DNA from: Clonostachys chloroleuca
Taxonomy: Eukaryota; Ascomycota; Sordariomycetes; Hypocreales; Bionectriaceae
Direction: 5' to 3'
Length of the DNA: 64,000 bases
Assembly: GCA_037952775.1 (NCBI GenBank)
Contig: JBANAY010000001.1
Span: 2,728,001 to 2,792,000 of the forward strand
Part shown: positions 47,327-57,388 of the stretch, in pieces
How the letters are laid out: the number at the start of each line of letters is the position of its first letter
Position numbering within the stretch: position 1 is the first letter of the stretch
Made by a program: the position numbers and the translations under genes
Notes under the pieces: model-generated
Told to the model about the DNA's origin: nothing
Seen by the model: only the letters and a program-made list of their open reading frames with translations
Database searches by the model: none

Positions 47327-48592
47327 GTGAAAACGCACCTGACGCTCGCTGTCCAAGCTTTCAAGACGGCGCCTCCGCGTGATACAGATCCACGCGAGAT
47401 GGCGATGGATGCACTGAGAAACCTGACCACACACATACCTGGGTGGCTTTCAAGGTTAGATGTCTTGAGTGGTGAGATCGACAAGCGCCAGACCGAACTG
47501 GCCGCTCTGGCCAAAAACGATGTCAATGCTGAGACGAGGTCGATGAGAAATAAGGGTTCGACAGAGTCTTTGAAACCCAAAGACGACGGTCCATCAAATA
47601 TACCCGCCCCCGAGGAGCTCTCCGAGGTTAAACAAAGTCAACGCCCTCCCAATGTGAATAGAAACCCACGAGACACCACCGAGAAACAACGGCCATCATC
47701 TTCCGACCCAACAGCTGGTGATCTGAAGGCTAGTGAGAACACGGCTGAGGCCATCAAAGCTGCTCAGGAGCGCGCTCGAGCGCAGGCCAAGAAGAGGCTT
47801 AAGCCATCATCTGTGGTTTCTGCAGAGGGAACTGTGAAGCCCACGTATCGGACAAGAAGCATGATCATTGTCTACTATGATAGCTATGTTCAAGGATTCT
47901 TCGATGAGTTGGTGAGATTTACATCTTCTAGTAGGAACTTGATGCGCAAAGCCAAGATGGCCGCCAAGGTTGCGCAGATTAAAAAACTGGCCGAGGGGAA
48001 CTTGGAAGGCGAAGACGGTGAAATGACTCTTCCCTCACTACGTTATGCGAGCTCAAGACGCTTTGGTGCTATGGGAGGCATTTCGCGACCCGGCTTTGGC
48101 CCCTCAAGGGCCAATGACCAGCCAGATATCTACGACAACCTCGACAAGGGCCTGGACTTTGTGCAAGGCACTTGTGAGCATGGAGCGCATCAGTTCTTGA
48201 GAGATGCTGATTGCAACGACGAGATCAAGAATATTCAGAGCAGGCTCTTGAAGGTTTACGAGATGGCAAAAGCTGAGATGGAGCGCATAGAAAAAGAGGA
48301 GCCGGAACTTGCAAAGGAGACGGGTGAGCTGACAAAAGCTCGCACTCACCGGCCCATCAGTATGAGAAAGCAGCTCGCTTCCAAGGATGGTGATAATGCA
48401 AAGGACGATGAGCCGCTTGTCGCCGAGGTGCTCCCGTCCTCGAATCCCAGAGGCTCATATGTCGAGCCCGCCCTCCAACCGCAGACTCTAGAGGTGGACA
48501 CTGCTTTGGAGGCAGATGAAGGTATTGCTGTGGACTACGAACTACCCAAATTACAATACCGCTCGACGCGGGCGATGCGTCGAAACATGTGA
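47327..48592 (+). CDS. Uncharacterised conserved fungal protein (5' end unresolved)
   Basis: Open and protein-like from 47327, immediately after an in-frame TAG that also serves as a plausible splice acceptor (GTTAG|GTG), to a stop at 48592; at least 421 residues in this exon. The first in-frame ATG is at 47399, but the preceding residues (LTLAVQAFKTAPPRDTDPRE) look genuine, so I think a short first exon lies upstream and was not found. Seen: a helical N-terminal part (MAMDALRNLTTHIPGWLSRLDVLSGEIDKRQTELAALA), a Lys/Ser/Pro-rich linker, a central block with RTRSMIIVYYDSYVQGFFDELVRFTSSSRNLMRKAKMAAKV, a short GGISRPGFGPS loop and a helical stretch with possible coiled coil (about 300-335). No named domain recognised. 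Confidence 0.75.
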   Translation: MKTHLTLAVQAFKTAPPRDTDPREMAMDALRNLTTHIPGWLSRLDVLSGEIDKRQTELAALAKNDVNAETRSMRNKGSTESLKPKDDGPSNIPAPEELSEVKQSQRPPNVNRNPRDTTEKQRPSSSDPTAGDLKASENTAEAIKAAQERARAQAKKRLKPSSVVSAEGTVKPTYRTRSMIIVYYDSYVQGFFDELVRFTSSSRNLMRKAKMAAKVAQIKKLAEGNLEGEDGEMTLPSLRYASSRRFGAMGGISRPGFGPSRANDQPDIYDNLDKGLDFVQGTCEHGAHQFLRDADCNDEIKNIQSRLLKVYEMAKAEMERIEKEEPELAKETGELTKARTHRPISMRKQLASKDGDNAKDDEPLVAEVLPSSNPRGSYVEPALQPQTLEVDTALEADEGIAVDYELPKLQYRSTRAMRRNM

Positions 48593-49714
48593 ATAACGAT
48601 GAATTCATTAACACATCCGAAAAGCCACAGAATTGAAAAGGGGGAAAAGGGGGGAAAGAAGAAAAGAACAGAACCAAAGTCTGGCCACAGATGGATTCTG
48701 AAACTTTGTCAACGAACATATCTTAATAAGACCTCATGTCATCTTATTACATTACCTGGTGTTTTCCTTTCTTTAGAGCGTGAGCTCTAAATCGGCATGG
48801 CGGATGATCTTATGACTTGTTTTTTTTTCTTTTGGACATGGCTTTAGCGACTCGTTCATTTTGCTGCATATAATGGGCAGATCGCATGGGATGGAATGGA
48901 CATTTTTGAAATTGGACTCAACAGGAACAAGACCTAGTTAGGTGGGTGTACCTTTCTAGGCAGGGGAATTACCGCAATACATATGAAACGTAGGATATTG
49001 TAGTTTTGGAACTTGTCCAAGTTTCGACATTGATACATATATACGGTAATCTCATTCAAGAGCAGAGCCTGTCAAGATGTGAAAAGCGCCCGGCTACAAC
49101 GGCTGTGTGGTGAATGGAAACAAACATCGATCAGCAGATTCAAGGGGGTCTATAATCGATGGTGAGCAAGAACCAACGATATGCGCGGTGGGATGAAGCC
49201 TTCTTGGATTATGTAGGTACATAGTAGGTGCAAACAAAAGCCAGGCTGTGGCAGCAGTCGGCTGAAGAAAGTACACCGTTACCTGACTAAGGACCCAGCC
49301 ACGAAGTACTTGCTTGTATCTTATCTATGAGTGACCCACGTGATGGCTGGACTACGGCATGCTGGGGTCCACCATTTTGGCTTTGGGGTACCAAGACGGT
49401 ACTTAAGCCTGCCTCACCCCCACACGTCAGGCAAGTACCCCCTCGATGCGCAAGTACGAACAGCTTCCACTGGCGGCAAGGCAAGCAAGCTCCTGACGAC
49501 ATACCTCCGACTACTGCGACGCCGACGTAAGGTATTCGCATACAACGACATCCAAGCCCACGCACATTGACTCAAGCTGCCTAACCCTTGTTCACACATA
49601 GTTCGACATTCGCGACCCCTCTGGCTGGGCTTTCCTACCTTGTCGCCCGAAAATGCCATGACCGTTACACGATTCCCGACTGGTTGATAGTTGCCAGCAC
49701 CCACACGCACGACC
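48593..49714. other. Intergenic upstream of VPS15
   Basis: About 1.1 kb. It has a T-run near 48820-48832, a CACGTG hexamer at 49337-49342 and several GTAGGTA/GGTACC words (49199-49215, 49385-49402). Promoter of VPS15 is expected at its right end. No gene seen. Confidence 0.45.
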
Positions 49715-52700
49715 ATGGGCCAAGGTTTCTCCCTCGCGACGCCGTCTGCCGGCTCCGCGGGGATAGATATTCCCCAGTTGGGCGATGTTCATTATGAGAG
49801 GAGCATTGGAAATGCGCGATTCATGAAAAGTATTCGCGGACGGACTGAGCAAGGTGTCGTTCTTGTCAAAGTGCTGGTGAAGCCATACACTGAAGTCAAA
49901 CTAGATAAATACAAGGAGAGGATAATCAGTAAGTTGGTGCCTCATATTTTGGACGTATGAACACGGACTCAGTCTGACTACTTTGTAGACGAACGGAAGG
50001 CTCTGGCCGATGTACCGAACGCCCTCGGCTTCCAGCGCATAATCGAAACTGAGACCAACGGTTATCTCGTCCGCCAGCACGTCTATAGCTCTCTCTACGA
50101 CCGGATGAGCACTCGGCCGTTTCTCGAAGATATAGAGAAGAAGTGGCTTGCGTTTCAACTCCTGTGCGCACTGCGCGACTGTCACGCCCGCGATATTTAC
50201 CACGGCGATATCAAGGCTCAGAATATTCTCGTCACCTCTTGGAACTGGCTCTACCTTACCGATTTCTCGTCAGCGTTTAAGCCTGTTGTGCTCCCGGACG
50301 ACAATCCGGGTGACTTTTCATACTTCTTCGATACTTCTGGCCGGAGAACATGCTACATTGCACCGGAGCGATTCTATGCTGCAGGCGAGGCCCCGCCTCA
50401 GAAGGCGCACATGACCTGGGCAATGGACATCTTCAGTGCCGGCTGTGTAATTGCCCAGATGTTCCTCGAGACCGAAATATTCAGTCTCGCCCAGCTGTAT
50501 AAATATCGTAGAGGGGAGTATGATCCCATCATTACCCATCTGAGTGTCATCTCGGACAAAGATGTTCGGGAGATGATATCCCATATGATCCAACTCGATC
50601 CAGAAAAGCGCTACTCTGCTGATCAGTATCTTGAATTTTGGAAAGACAAAGTTTTCCCATCATACTTCTACAATTTCCTCCACCAGTATATGGAGCTAAT
50701 CACCGACCCGTCATCTGGGAATAGTATGATGTCAAACGCGCAGAAGAACCTTGGAGAGTCGGACGACCGGATAGATCGCGTGTACTACGACTTTGACAAA
50801 ATTTCTTACTTCCTCGGGTATCAAGACGGGAAGCGGAAGACTGATACTCAACAACTTGGTCCAAGATTGGGACTCAATCACTTCCCTGTTCGTTTAGGTA
50901 TTCCTAATCACGAGTATTCCGTCTCGGCCGACCTGGAACCTCCTGAAGATGACGGAACTCTCCTATTCCTCACATTGGTTGTATCATCAATGAGGACAAC
51001 GGCGCGGGTCTCATCTCGTATCCGAGCCTGTGACATCTTACTAGCTTTCTCGGAAAGGATCACCGATGAAGCAAAGCTTGACCGAGTGCTTCCTTATCTC
51101 ATGACGCTTCTACACAAGGACGAAACGGACCTGGTGATGGTCACTGCTATAAGAACCATCACACAGCTTTTACAACTTGTTAAAACCGTCACCCCTATTA
51201 ATTCACACGTACTGGTCGAGTACGTCCTTCCCAGGATGGAGATTGCCTTGGGATCCAAATGGCAAATTTCAAGTCCCCTAGTAAGGGCCTCGTATGCTTC
51301 ATGCATTGGAAGCCTCGCGACTACATCAAAGCGTTTTCTCGCAATGGCATCTAGCCTCAGAGCAGACGGCTCCATGCCTATGACTGACCCCGAAGTGGAG
51401 CCTGGCATGGATGCTGAGGCTAACTTTGAGGGTGTCTTTGATAATGCCGGCAGGCAGTTATACGAAATACTTGAGAGCCATACCAAGCAGCTCGTCGAGG
51501 ACCCCGACGTATATGTTCGGCGAGCATTCCTGGCTTCAGTCCCGGAGCTATGCGTTTTCTTTCAGGAGAGTTCCAACGATGTGTTGTTGACTCATTTAAT
51601 CACCTACCTTAATGATCGGGACTGGACACTGAAATGTGCGTTTTTTGACGCTATCGTCGGTATTGCAACCTTTGTTGGAAGTAAGAGTTTGGAAGAGTTC
51701 ATGTTGCCACTCATGATTCAGGCTTTGACAGATACCGAAGAGTATGTGGTTCAGGCTGCGCTTCATTCCCTAGCGCAGCTGGCGGGCCTCGGGCTCTTAT
51801 CCAGACCCAAGCTCTGGGAGCTCGTAGATCTTATCAGTAGGTTTACGATGCATCCGAACATCTGGATACGTGAATCGGCAGCAGAGTTCATTGCACTGTC
51901 AACAAAGTACTTGGATCCGGCCGATGTCCGGTGCATCTTGATGCCTGTGGTCAAACCATATCTGAAGGTGGATCTTATATGGGACTTCTCCGAGCTGAAC
52001 TTGCTGGATTCCCTCAAGAGACCCATTTCGCGGCCCGTGTTTGACCAAGCAGTGACATGGGCTATGACTTCAGATAGAGGCATCTTCTGGAAAGCTGCCC
52101 AACAGGCCAGGTCCTTGCCTTCGAGACTCCTCGGCACAGGTTCATCTAAAGACCTCCTGGGCTCTGCAACAGGAAAAGCAGCGCACAACGAAGAAGATGA
52201 ACAGTGGTTAATGAAGCTCAGGAATTTGGGTCTGAAGTCTGAGGATGAATCGAAACTGCTTGCGCTGCGGCAATTCATCTACCGCCTGAGCAAGATTAAG
52301 AGCCGTGATGGCTTTGCTGGAAACAACGTCTCGCAAAACGGAATCGTGTCTTTGAAAGCTATTGGTGTCACGCCACAGACGGTGTTCTTTGATGAGACGC
52401 CACTCCGTGACCCACAGGCCTTTGCTGAGCTTCTATCTCAAACAGAGCCTTACACTATCGCTGATGCCTTATTAGACGCCTCGATGACTATCGATGACTT
52501 GGCGAGCAAAAGGAAACGAGCTTCGCTGAACAATCATAGACAAAGAGTTCAGAGCGTTGGCCCACGCCCAAGGCCATCATCTAGGGTACTGTCGCCTCTT
52601 GGTGCTGGACGATCAAGCTCGATGGACACCCGAGGATTGCAATTTAATACTACGAGCCAGGGATCAAACGGAGACGGGGATTCTACACCTGATTCAAGAC

Positions 52701-54363
52701 AAGGAACTCGACTTCTATCAAACGCGCTCAGTCTTCTAGATCGGAAGGATAGCAATAAATCCATTCCGGAAACTGGCACGACTGTAACAGATGCCTTTGG
52801 AGAGGTCGAAGGACCGTTCGCCCAAGGACAGCCCGCTCAGCCGCATACCGTGGAATCAAGAGAAGCTCCTCTTCCTGTGAAGAAGATATCCAAACACAGT
52901 TACGAAGGGACAGATCCCAACATCCAGAGAATGTTGGATAACATGTACCTCGATAACTTCCCACGCGACGTGGTTCAATTTGGGCCGTTTGTACAGCCGA
53001 TATCGCGAACGAAGGCAAACCAGGTTAATGCTCAACAAGGAGCTGGCCTTTGGAAGCCCGAAGGCAAGGTTGTGGCCACGTTCTCAGAGCATACTGGACC
53101 CATTGCTCGAGTTGTAGCTTCACCTGATCATTTGTTTTTCATCACCGGCGGTCATGATGGCGCTGTCAAGGTCTGGGACTCGGCGCGGTTGGAGCGTAAT
53201 ATTTCCCATCGCTCTCGCCAGACGTACAGACACGCAGAAGGCGCACGTATTGTAGCTTTGTGTTTTATTGAAAACACGCACTGTTTTGTCAGTTGTGCTT
53301 CCGATGGAGCCGTCCACGTGGTGAAGGTTGATACGGTACCCGCAGGTGGTGTCCTTAGATATGGAAAACTACGAATGCTACGGGAGTACCGACTCCCCAA
53401 CGAAGAATATGTCACATGGTGTGAGCACTTTAGACAGGATTCGAACTCGACTCTGCTCCTTGCGACGAATCGATCAAGAATTCTAGGTCTGGATCTTCGA
53501 ACCATGTCACTTCTATATGTTCTCGAGAATCCCGTTCATCATGGGACGCCAACTTGCTTCTGCGTGGATAAGAAACGCAATTGGCTTTGCTTAGGAACTT
53601 CTCATGGTGTTGTTTCCCTATGGGATCTGCGGTTTAGAATGAGGCTCAGGGCGTGGGGGTTCCAGGGAAAGGACCCATCTACCGAATGTCTATTCACCCA
53701 ACTAAAGGGCGAGGGAAGTGGGTTTGTGTGTCTGGAGGCACCGGACAAGGCGAGGTCACTGTTTGGGATCTGGAGCGCACAACATGCAGAGAAGTCTACC
53801 GTACTGGTAGCAGTAGCAAGGACGGGCCAGCAGTGTATGAGGCCTGGGATGTCGATGACGACAAATCTGAAGGTATGCTGAGACGATTCGCTACAAGTAT
53901 TGAGAGCAACGAGGCCACCAACTCCGACAAAGGAGTTCGGACAATGGTTGTGGGTGTCGGCGCAAGCGAGGACTCGAGGGATATACGCCATGCCTACATC
54001 GTTACCGGTGGCTCTGATAGACGACTCAGGTTTTGGAACATCCCTCGTTTAGAGAGTTCTTGCATCTACAGCGGGCTCAGTCAAGATGAGCCGAAGCCGA
54101 CATACACAACGACGAATCCCGTGCCAGGTGTCACCGTCACTACAGAGCGGTTTTCTAGAAACTCGTCTGCTACTCCGAATTCCTCGAAGAATCACAAACC
54201 GTCGACGGCCGGACGGCCGCCCAGGTCAACGGTCATATCTTCTCAGCAACAACAACTCTTGCAGTCGCATCTGGATCTAATCCTCGATGTGGTTGTTTTG
54301 GAATACCCTTATACAATGAGTGTCTCGGTTGATCGATCTGGAGTTGTGTTTGTCTTTCAATAG
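49715..54363 (+). CDS. VPS15: Vps15 regulatory kinase subunit of PI3-kinase complex (frameshift in assembly)
   Basis: Myristoylated scaffold of the Vps34 PI3-kinase complexes for vacuolar sorting and autophagy, on endosomal membranes. Exons 49715-49928 and 49989-54363; about 1529 residues after frame is restored. Seen: N-myristoylation start MGQGFS; a protein-kinase-like domain (about 25-300) with HGDIKAQN at His143 and DFS where DFG is usual; HEAT repeats through the middle (for example ALTDTEEYVVQAALHSLAQLAGLG); a Ser-rich linker; and a C-terminal WD40 propeller (FITGGHDGAVKVWD, GVVSLWDLRF, YIVTGGSDRRLRFWN). At the G run 53655-53659 the frame breaks: LRAWG continues as VPGKGPIYRMSIHPTKG only one frame over. 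One G appears to be missing. The last about 235 residues are then read to the stop at 54363. Confidence 0.93.
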
Positions 54364-54846
54364 ATATTTGGAGTGATCGGATAGATTTGAATAATAGAAA
54401 TCCTACAGCTCTTGCTACCGATGTTGTTATTCCTCTGAGTAGAGAAACGTGGAGCAAATGCTTTATGGTCAGCGGCTCTCTGAACTTAGAAATAATAAGC
54501 AGAATAAATCTTGAGTTTGCTCGTAAACACAATTTGTTCGTTAAGCTGATGTCCTGTCTAAACGAGGACCTCTTGAAGTGTGGCGCACAAAGCAGAGTGG
54601 CGCATGGTCGCCCCACAAAAATTCTCAGATCCCAGAAGCTTGAAGCTTTCCGGTTTGAGAATGCGATTCATTGTGGAAGAAACAGCCAAGCCCGAGTATT
54701 CGTCCAGATCTATATCAGTTAGTCAAGGGCAGCGTTGATGCACCGATCGAATCGCGAACCCTAGAACTCCCATCGACACCCAACAATCAACCAAAAGCGA
54801 GGCGTCGCGTGCCCACGTGTAGCGATCGAGGTAACGACATCCCAAG
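54364..54846. other. Intergenic between VPS15 and LEA1
   Basis: 483 nt, AT-rich VPS15 3' flank followed by the LEA1 promoter. Nothing further recognised. Confidence 0.45.
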
Positions 54847-55894
54847 ATGAGGCTCACGACAGACCTTATTCGGGACTCCCTTTCCTACCTCAACCCACTG
54901 AAAGAGCGAGAGCTCGATCTTCGAGGTGCGTTTGAAAAGAGCAGATGCTACACTATTTGATCTTGTGCAGAGCAGAGTTGATCCATTCGTCTTTTGAACG
55001 TTAACAGGACACCGAATTCCGGCCATCGAGAATCTGGGTGTCGCCGGCGTGAGTATTCCCCCTAGCTTTCGAGCGGAAACCGGACCTAGAACCGGGCCAA
55101 TTCACCCTGGGATATCTTGCTGACTTCGACTTTTGGCTAGGCTCACGACGCGATCGATTTCACCGACAATGATATCCAAGTGCTGGGGAACTTCCCACTC
55201 TCGCCGCGTATCTCGACGCTTCTACTAGCACGCAACCGAGTGGTGACTATCCAGAACACGCTGGCCACATCTATACCGAACCTGAAGAATCTCGTTTTGT
55301 CCTCGAACAACTTGACAGAACTTGCGGACTTGGATCCTTTGCGCAAGTTTTCGCACTTAACACATCTAGTTCTTGCGGATAACCCTGTTGCGAAGAAGGA
55401 GGTGAGTGCGCTGTTCATGACAGAGGACGGTGTTTCTATGCCGTATTATTTCTAACTTCTTGTCTAACCTCGCGCGTTGAAGAATTATCGGTACTGGGTT
55501 CTTTGGCTATGCCCTACCGTACGATTCCTTGATTATGTCAAGGTGAAGCAAGCTGAGCGAGAGAGGGGGACCGAGCTCTATGGAACTCTAGAGGAACCGA
55601 CACCACTAGCAGTCGAGGTAGATTTTCCCCGCCTCTATCCTTTTTTGGCGTCACTTCTGACATATGAATTCTGCACAGATCATGGGCCAAAAGTCTACCG
55701 CGACGGCCATTTCGGTGAACGGATCGGCGGCGCCATCGAAACTGTCAAGGATGAAGCTCACGGACGCAGAGAAGAAGAGACTTCAGGAGAGGATTCGGAA
55801 CGCCACAACCTTAGAAGAGATAACCGCTCTTTCGAAGGAGCTCAACGAAGGAAGGCTGCCCTCAGGTATTCAGGCCGATGCTATGGAGGAATAG
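54847..55894 (+). CDS. LEA1: U2 small nuclear ribonucleoprotein A'
   Basis: Leucine-rich-repeat subunit of the U2 snRNP, bound with U2B'' to U2 snRNA stem-loop IV in the spliceosome. Five exons: 54847-54925, 55008-55048, 55141-55401, 55483-55617 and 55679-55894, giving 243 residues. Seen: MRLTTDLIRDSLSYLNPLKERELDLRG, HRIPAIENLGVAG, AIDFTDNDIQVLGNFPL, LLLARNRVVTI, LVLSSNNLTELADLDPL, LTHLVLADNPVAKKENYR, the LRR cap YRYWVLWLCPTVRFLDYVKVKQAERE, and a charged C-terminal helix (LTDAEKKRLQERIRNATTLEEITALSKELNEG). All splice junctions keep the LRR register. Confidence 0.96.
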
Positions 55895-56201
55895 ATCAAG
55901 GAGCCTCGGAGTTTTATGTCATCACATTTTCCAGTACGGTATTAGGGGCGGAACAAGTATGAGGGACTTGGTTTACGGTTCTTTAGGACATGGTTGTTTT
56001 TGCATTGGCTTCTCAGAGTACATTACCACTTTGATACGTGGGTGGTCTCCTTTTGGTCTAGACACTGGAAATGGAGTCGGCCAGTTGTGACAGTGGATTT
56101 AGTTGGTGAATAATGAAGAAAAACTTAACGCCTGTGTACTACTTTCATGCCCTTTTAGAAGTATTACGCTGCAAGTTGATGACGAAGGTTCCATGACCAT
56201 C
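55895..56201. other. Intergenic, convergent 3' ends
   Basis: About 300 nt between the LEA1 stop and the stop of the histone-fold gene. AT-rich 3' flank; nothing else seen. Confidence 0.45.
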
Positions 56202-56952
56202 CTATCCTGTCATTTGAACGTCCGCGTCATGTTTTGACCCATGCGCTTGCCTCATTTCTAACTCCAGCTGGTCGCTTGGGTTCCCATCAGCATTGTTACC
56301 GGCCTTGGGGGCCGAAGGTGTCCCCGTCTTTCCATTGGGGCCATTGCCGTTTGTGGTGGCGGCCGGGGACTGGTTAGAGGCGGCGGCCTGGCTCTCATCA
56401 GTCTTGGTCTCACCACGCAGACGAGCCTGGGTTTCACTGGCTGCTGCTTTCACTGCCTTGTATGGCACGGTCTTTGGAACGACGTCCTCGAGGAACTCGA
56501 GGTGATCCTGACGTGCTACTGCATTGGCTTTGTGGGCTGTTAGCACTTGGGCTTTTCGTATGTGAGGTTAGGGGCCAACACGTACCAACATCCTTATACT
56601 GGATGTTTCGCCGGGGTTTACGCTCCAGTTTTGCTTGTGTATGCGACTCATCCGCAAGGTGCTGGATGAACATTTCCTAGAATTGCATGTTAGCAATGTG
56701 AGTCCCCTATGGAGTGAGATGGACATGGGATAGAAACTTGCAGCAGCGCAGGTGATGATGAAGGCGGCATTGTTGGAGCACATGTTAATATCAGAGTCTT
56801 GTGAAATAATTTTCTTCACTCTTGATACTGTGAAAGATAGTCTGGTTAAACACACGTTTGCCGCTTGGTGAATGACCGGGGGACTCACGAGGCAGCTGAG
56901 TTTGCCCAGTGGGCTCTTTTTTAGGAGGGATGGCAGTTGTGTTGTAAGGCAT
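56202..56952 (-). CDS. Histone-fold protein, Dpb3/CHRAC-type (CBF/NF-Y family)
   Basis: Four exons: 56889-56952, 56742-56827, 56586-56676 and 56202-56527, giving 188 residues. Seen: N-terminus MPYNTTAIPPKKEPTG; a histone fold LPLSRVKKIISQDSDINMCSNNAAFIITCAAEMFIQHLADES...RNIQYKDVANAVARQDHLEFLEDVVPKTVPY; and a Gln/Asn/Gly/Pro-rich disordered tail. This fold pairs with a second histone-fold partner (Dpb4 type) in DNA polymerase epsilon or in ISWI/CHRAC remodelling complexes; which one applies cannot be decided here. HAP5/HapE is unlikely because its diagnostic CCAAT-subunit flanks are absent. The intron at 56677-56741 starts with GCAAGT, a GC-AG intron; any GT donor nearby breaks the frame. Confidence 0.88.
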
Positions 56953-57388
56953 TTTGAAGGAGCTCTCCCAGTCGGGGTTTATTTTAATTGCAAAAGTGCT
57001 TGATATATCAAACCTTTCTTTGGGATGAATTGGACGCGTAGGGGCTCCTTGACACTTGAGCTGAGGCGAGAATGGCCGCCGTATAAAATAGATGATGTCG
57101 AGGTCTATATGCGTGCTACCTACTTAACGCGTCTGAGAAGCGCTGTGGAAGATGGTGTGGCTGAGCTCAGCGCTGCATACGGTATGGGCCTCCAGGGAAC
57201 TGACGCAGTGCGCCACAGATCTGGCACACTCGATTACCATAGTAGGATAATCTGTTTACGGCTGGACAGCTTTCATAAGCTCCAAACTCAATAGCAACGA
57301 GGAGCAGCCCGCCGCTCATCGATTGAATCCGCGAACCCGAGTAACACGAAATTGCAGGCATTGCGATCATGATCTGCTGGCCAGCATC
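56953..57388. promoter_or_regulatory. Divergent promoter region of histone-fold and CLC genes, with uORF
   Basis: 436 nt between start codons. At 57369-57392 a seven-codon upstream ORF (ATG ATC TGC ... TCA TGA) ends in a TGA that overlaps the CLC start as ATGA, so terminating ribosomes would sit directly on the main ATG. Whether the uORF is in the mature leader depends on the transcription start, which I cannot see. Confidence 0.5.
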
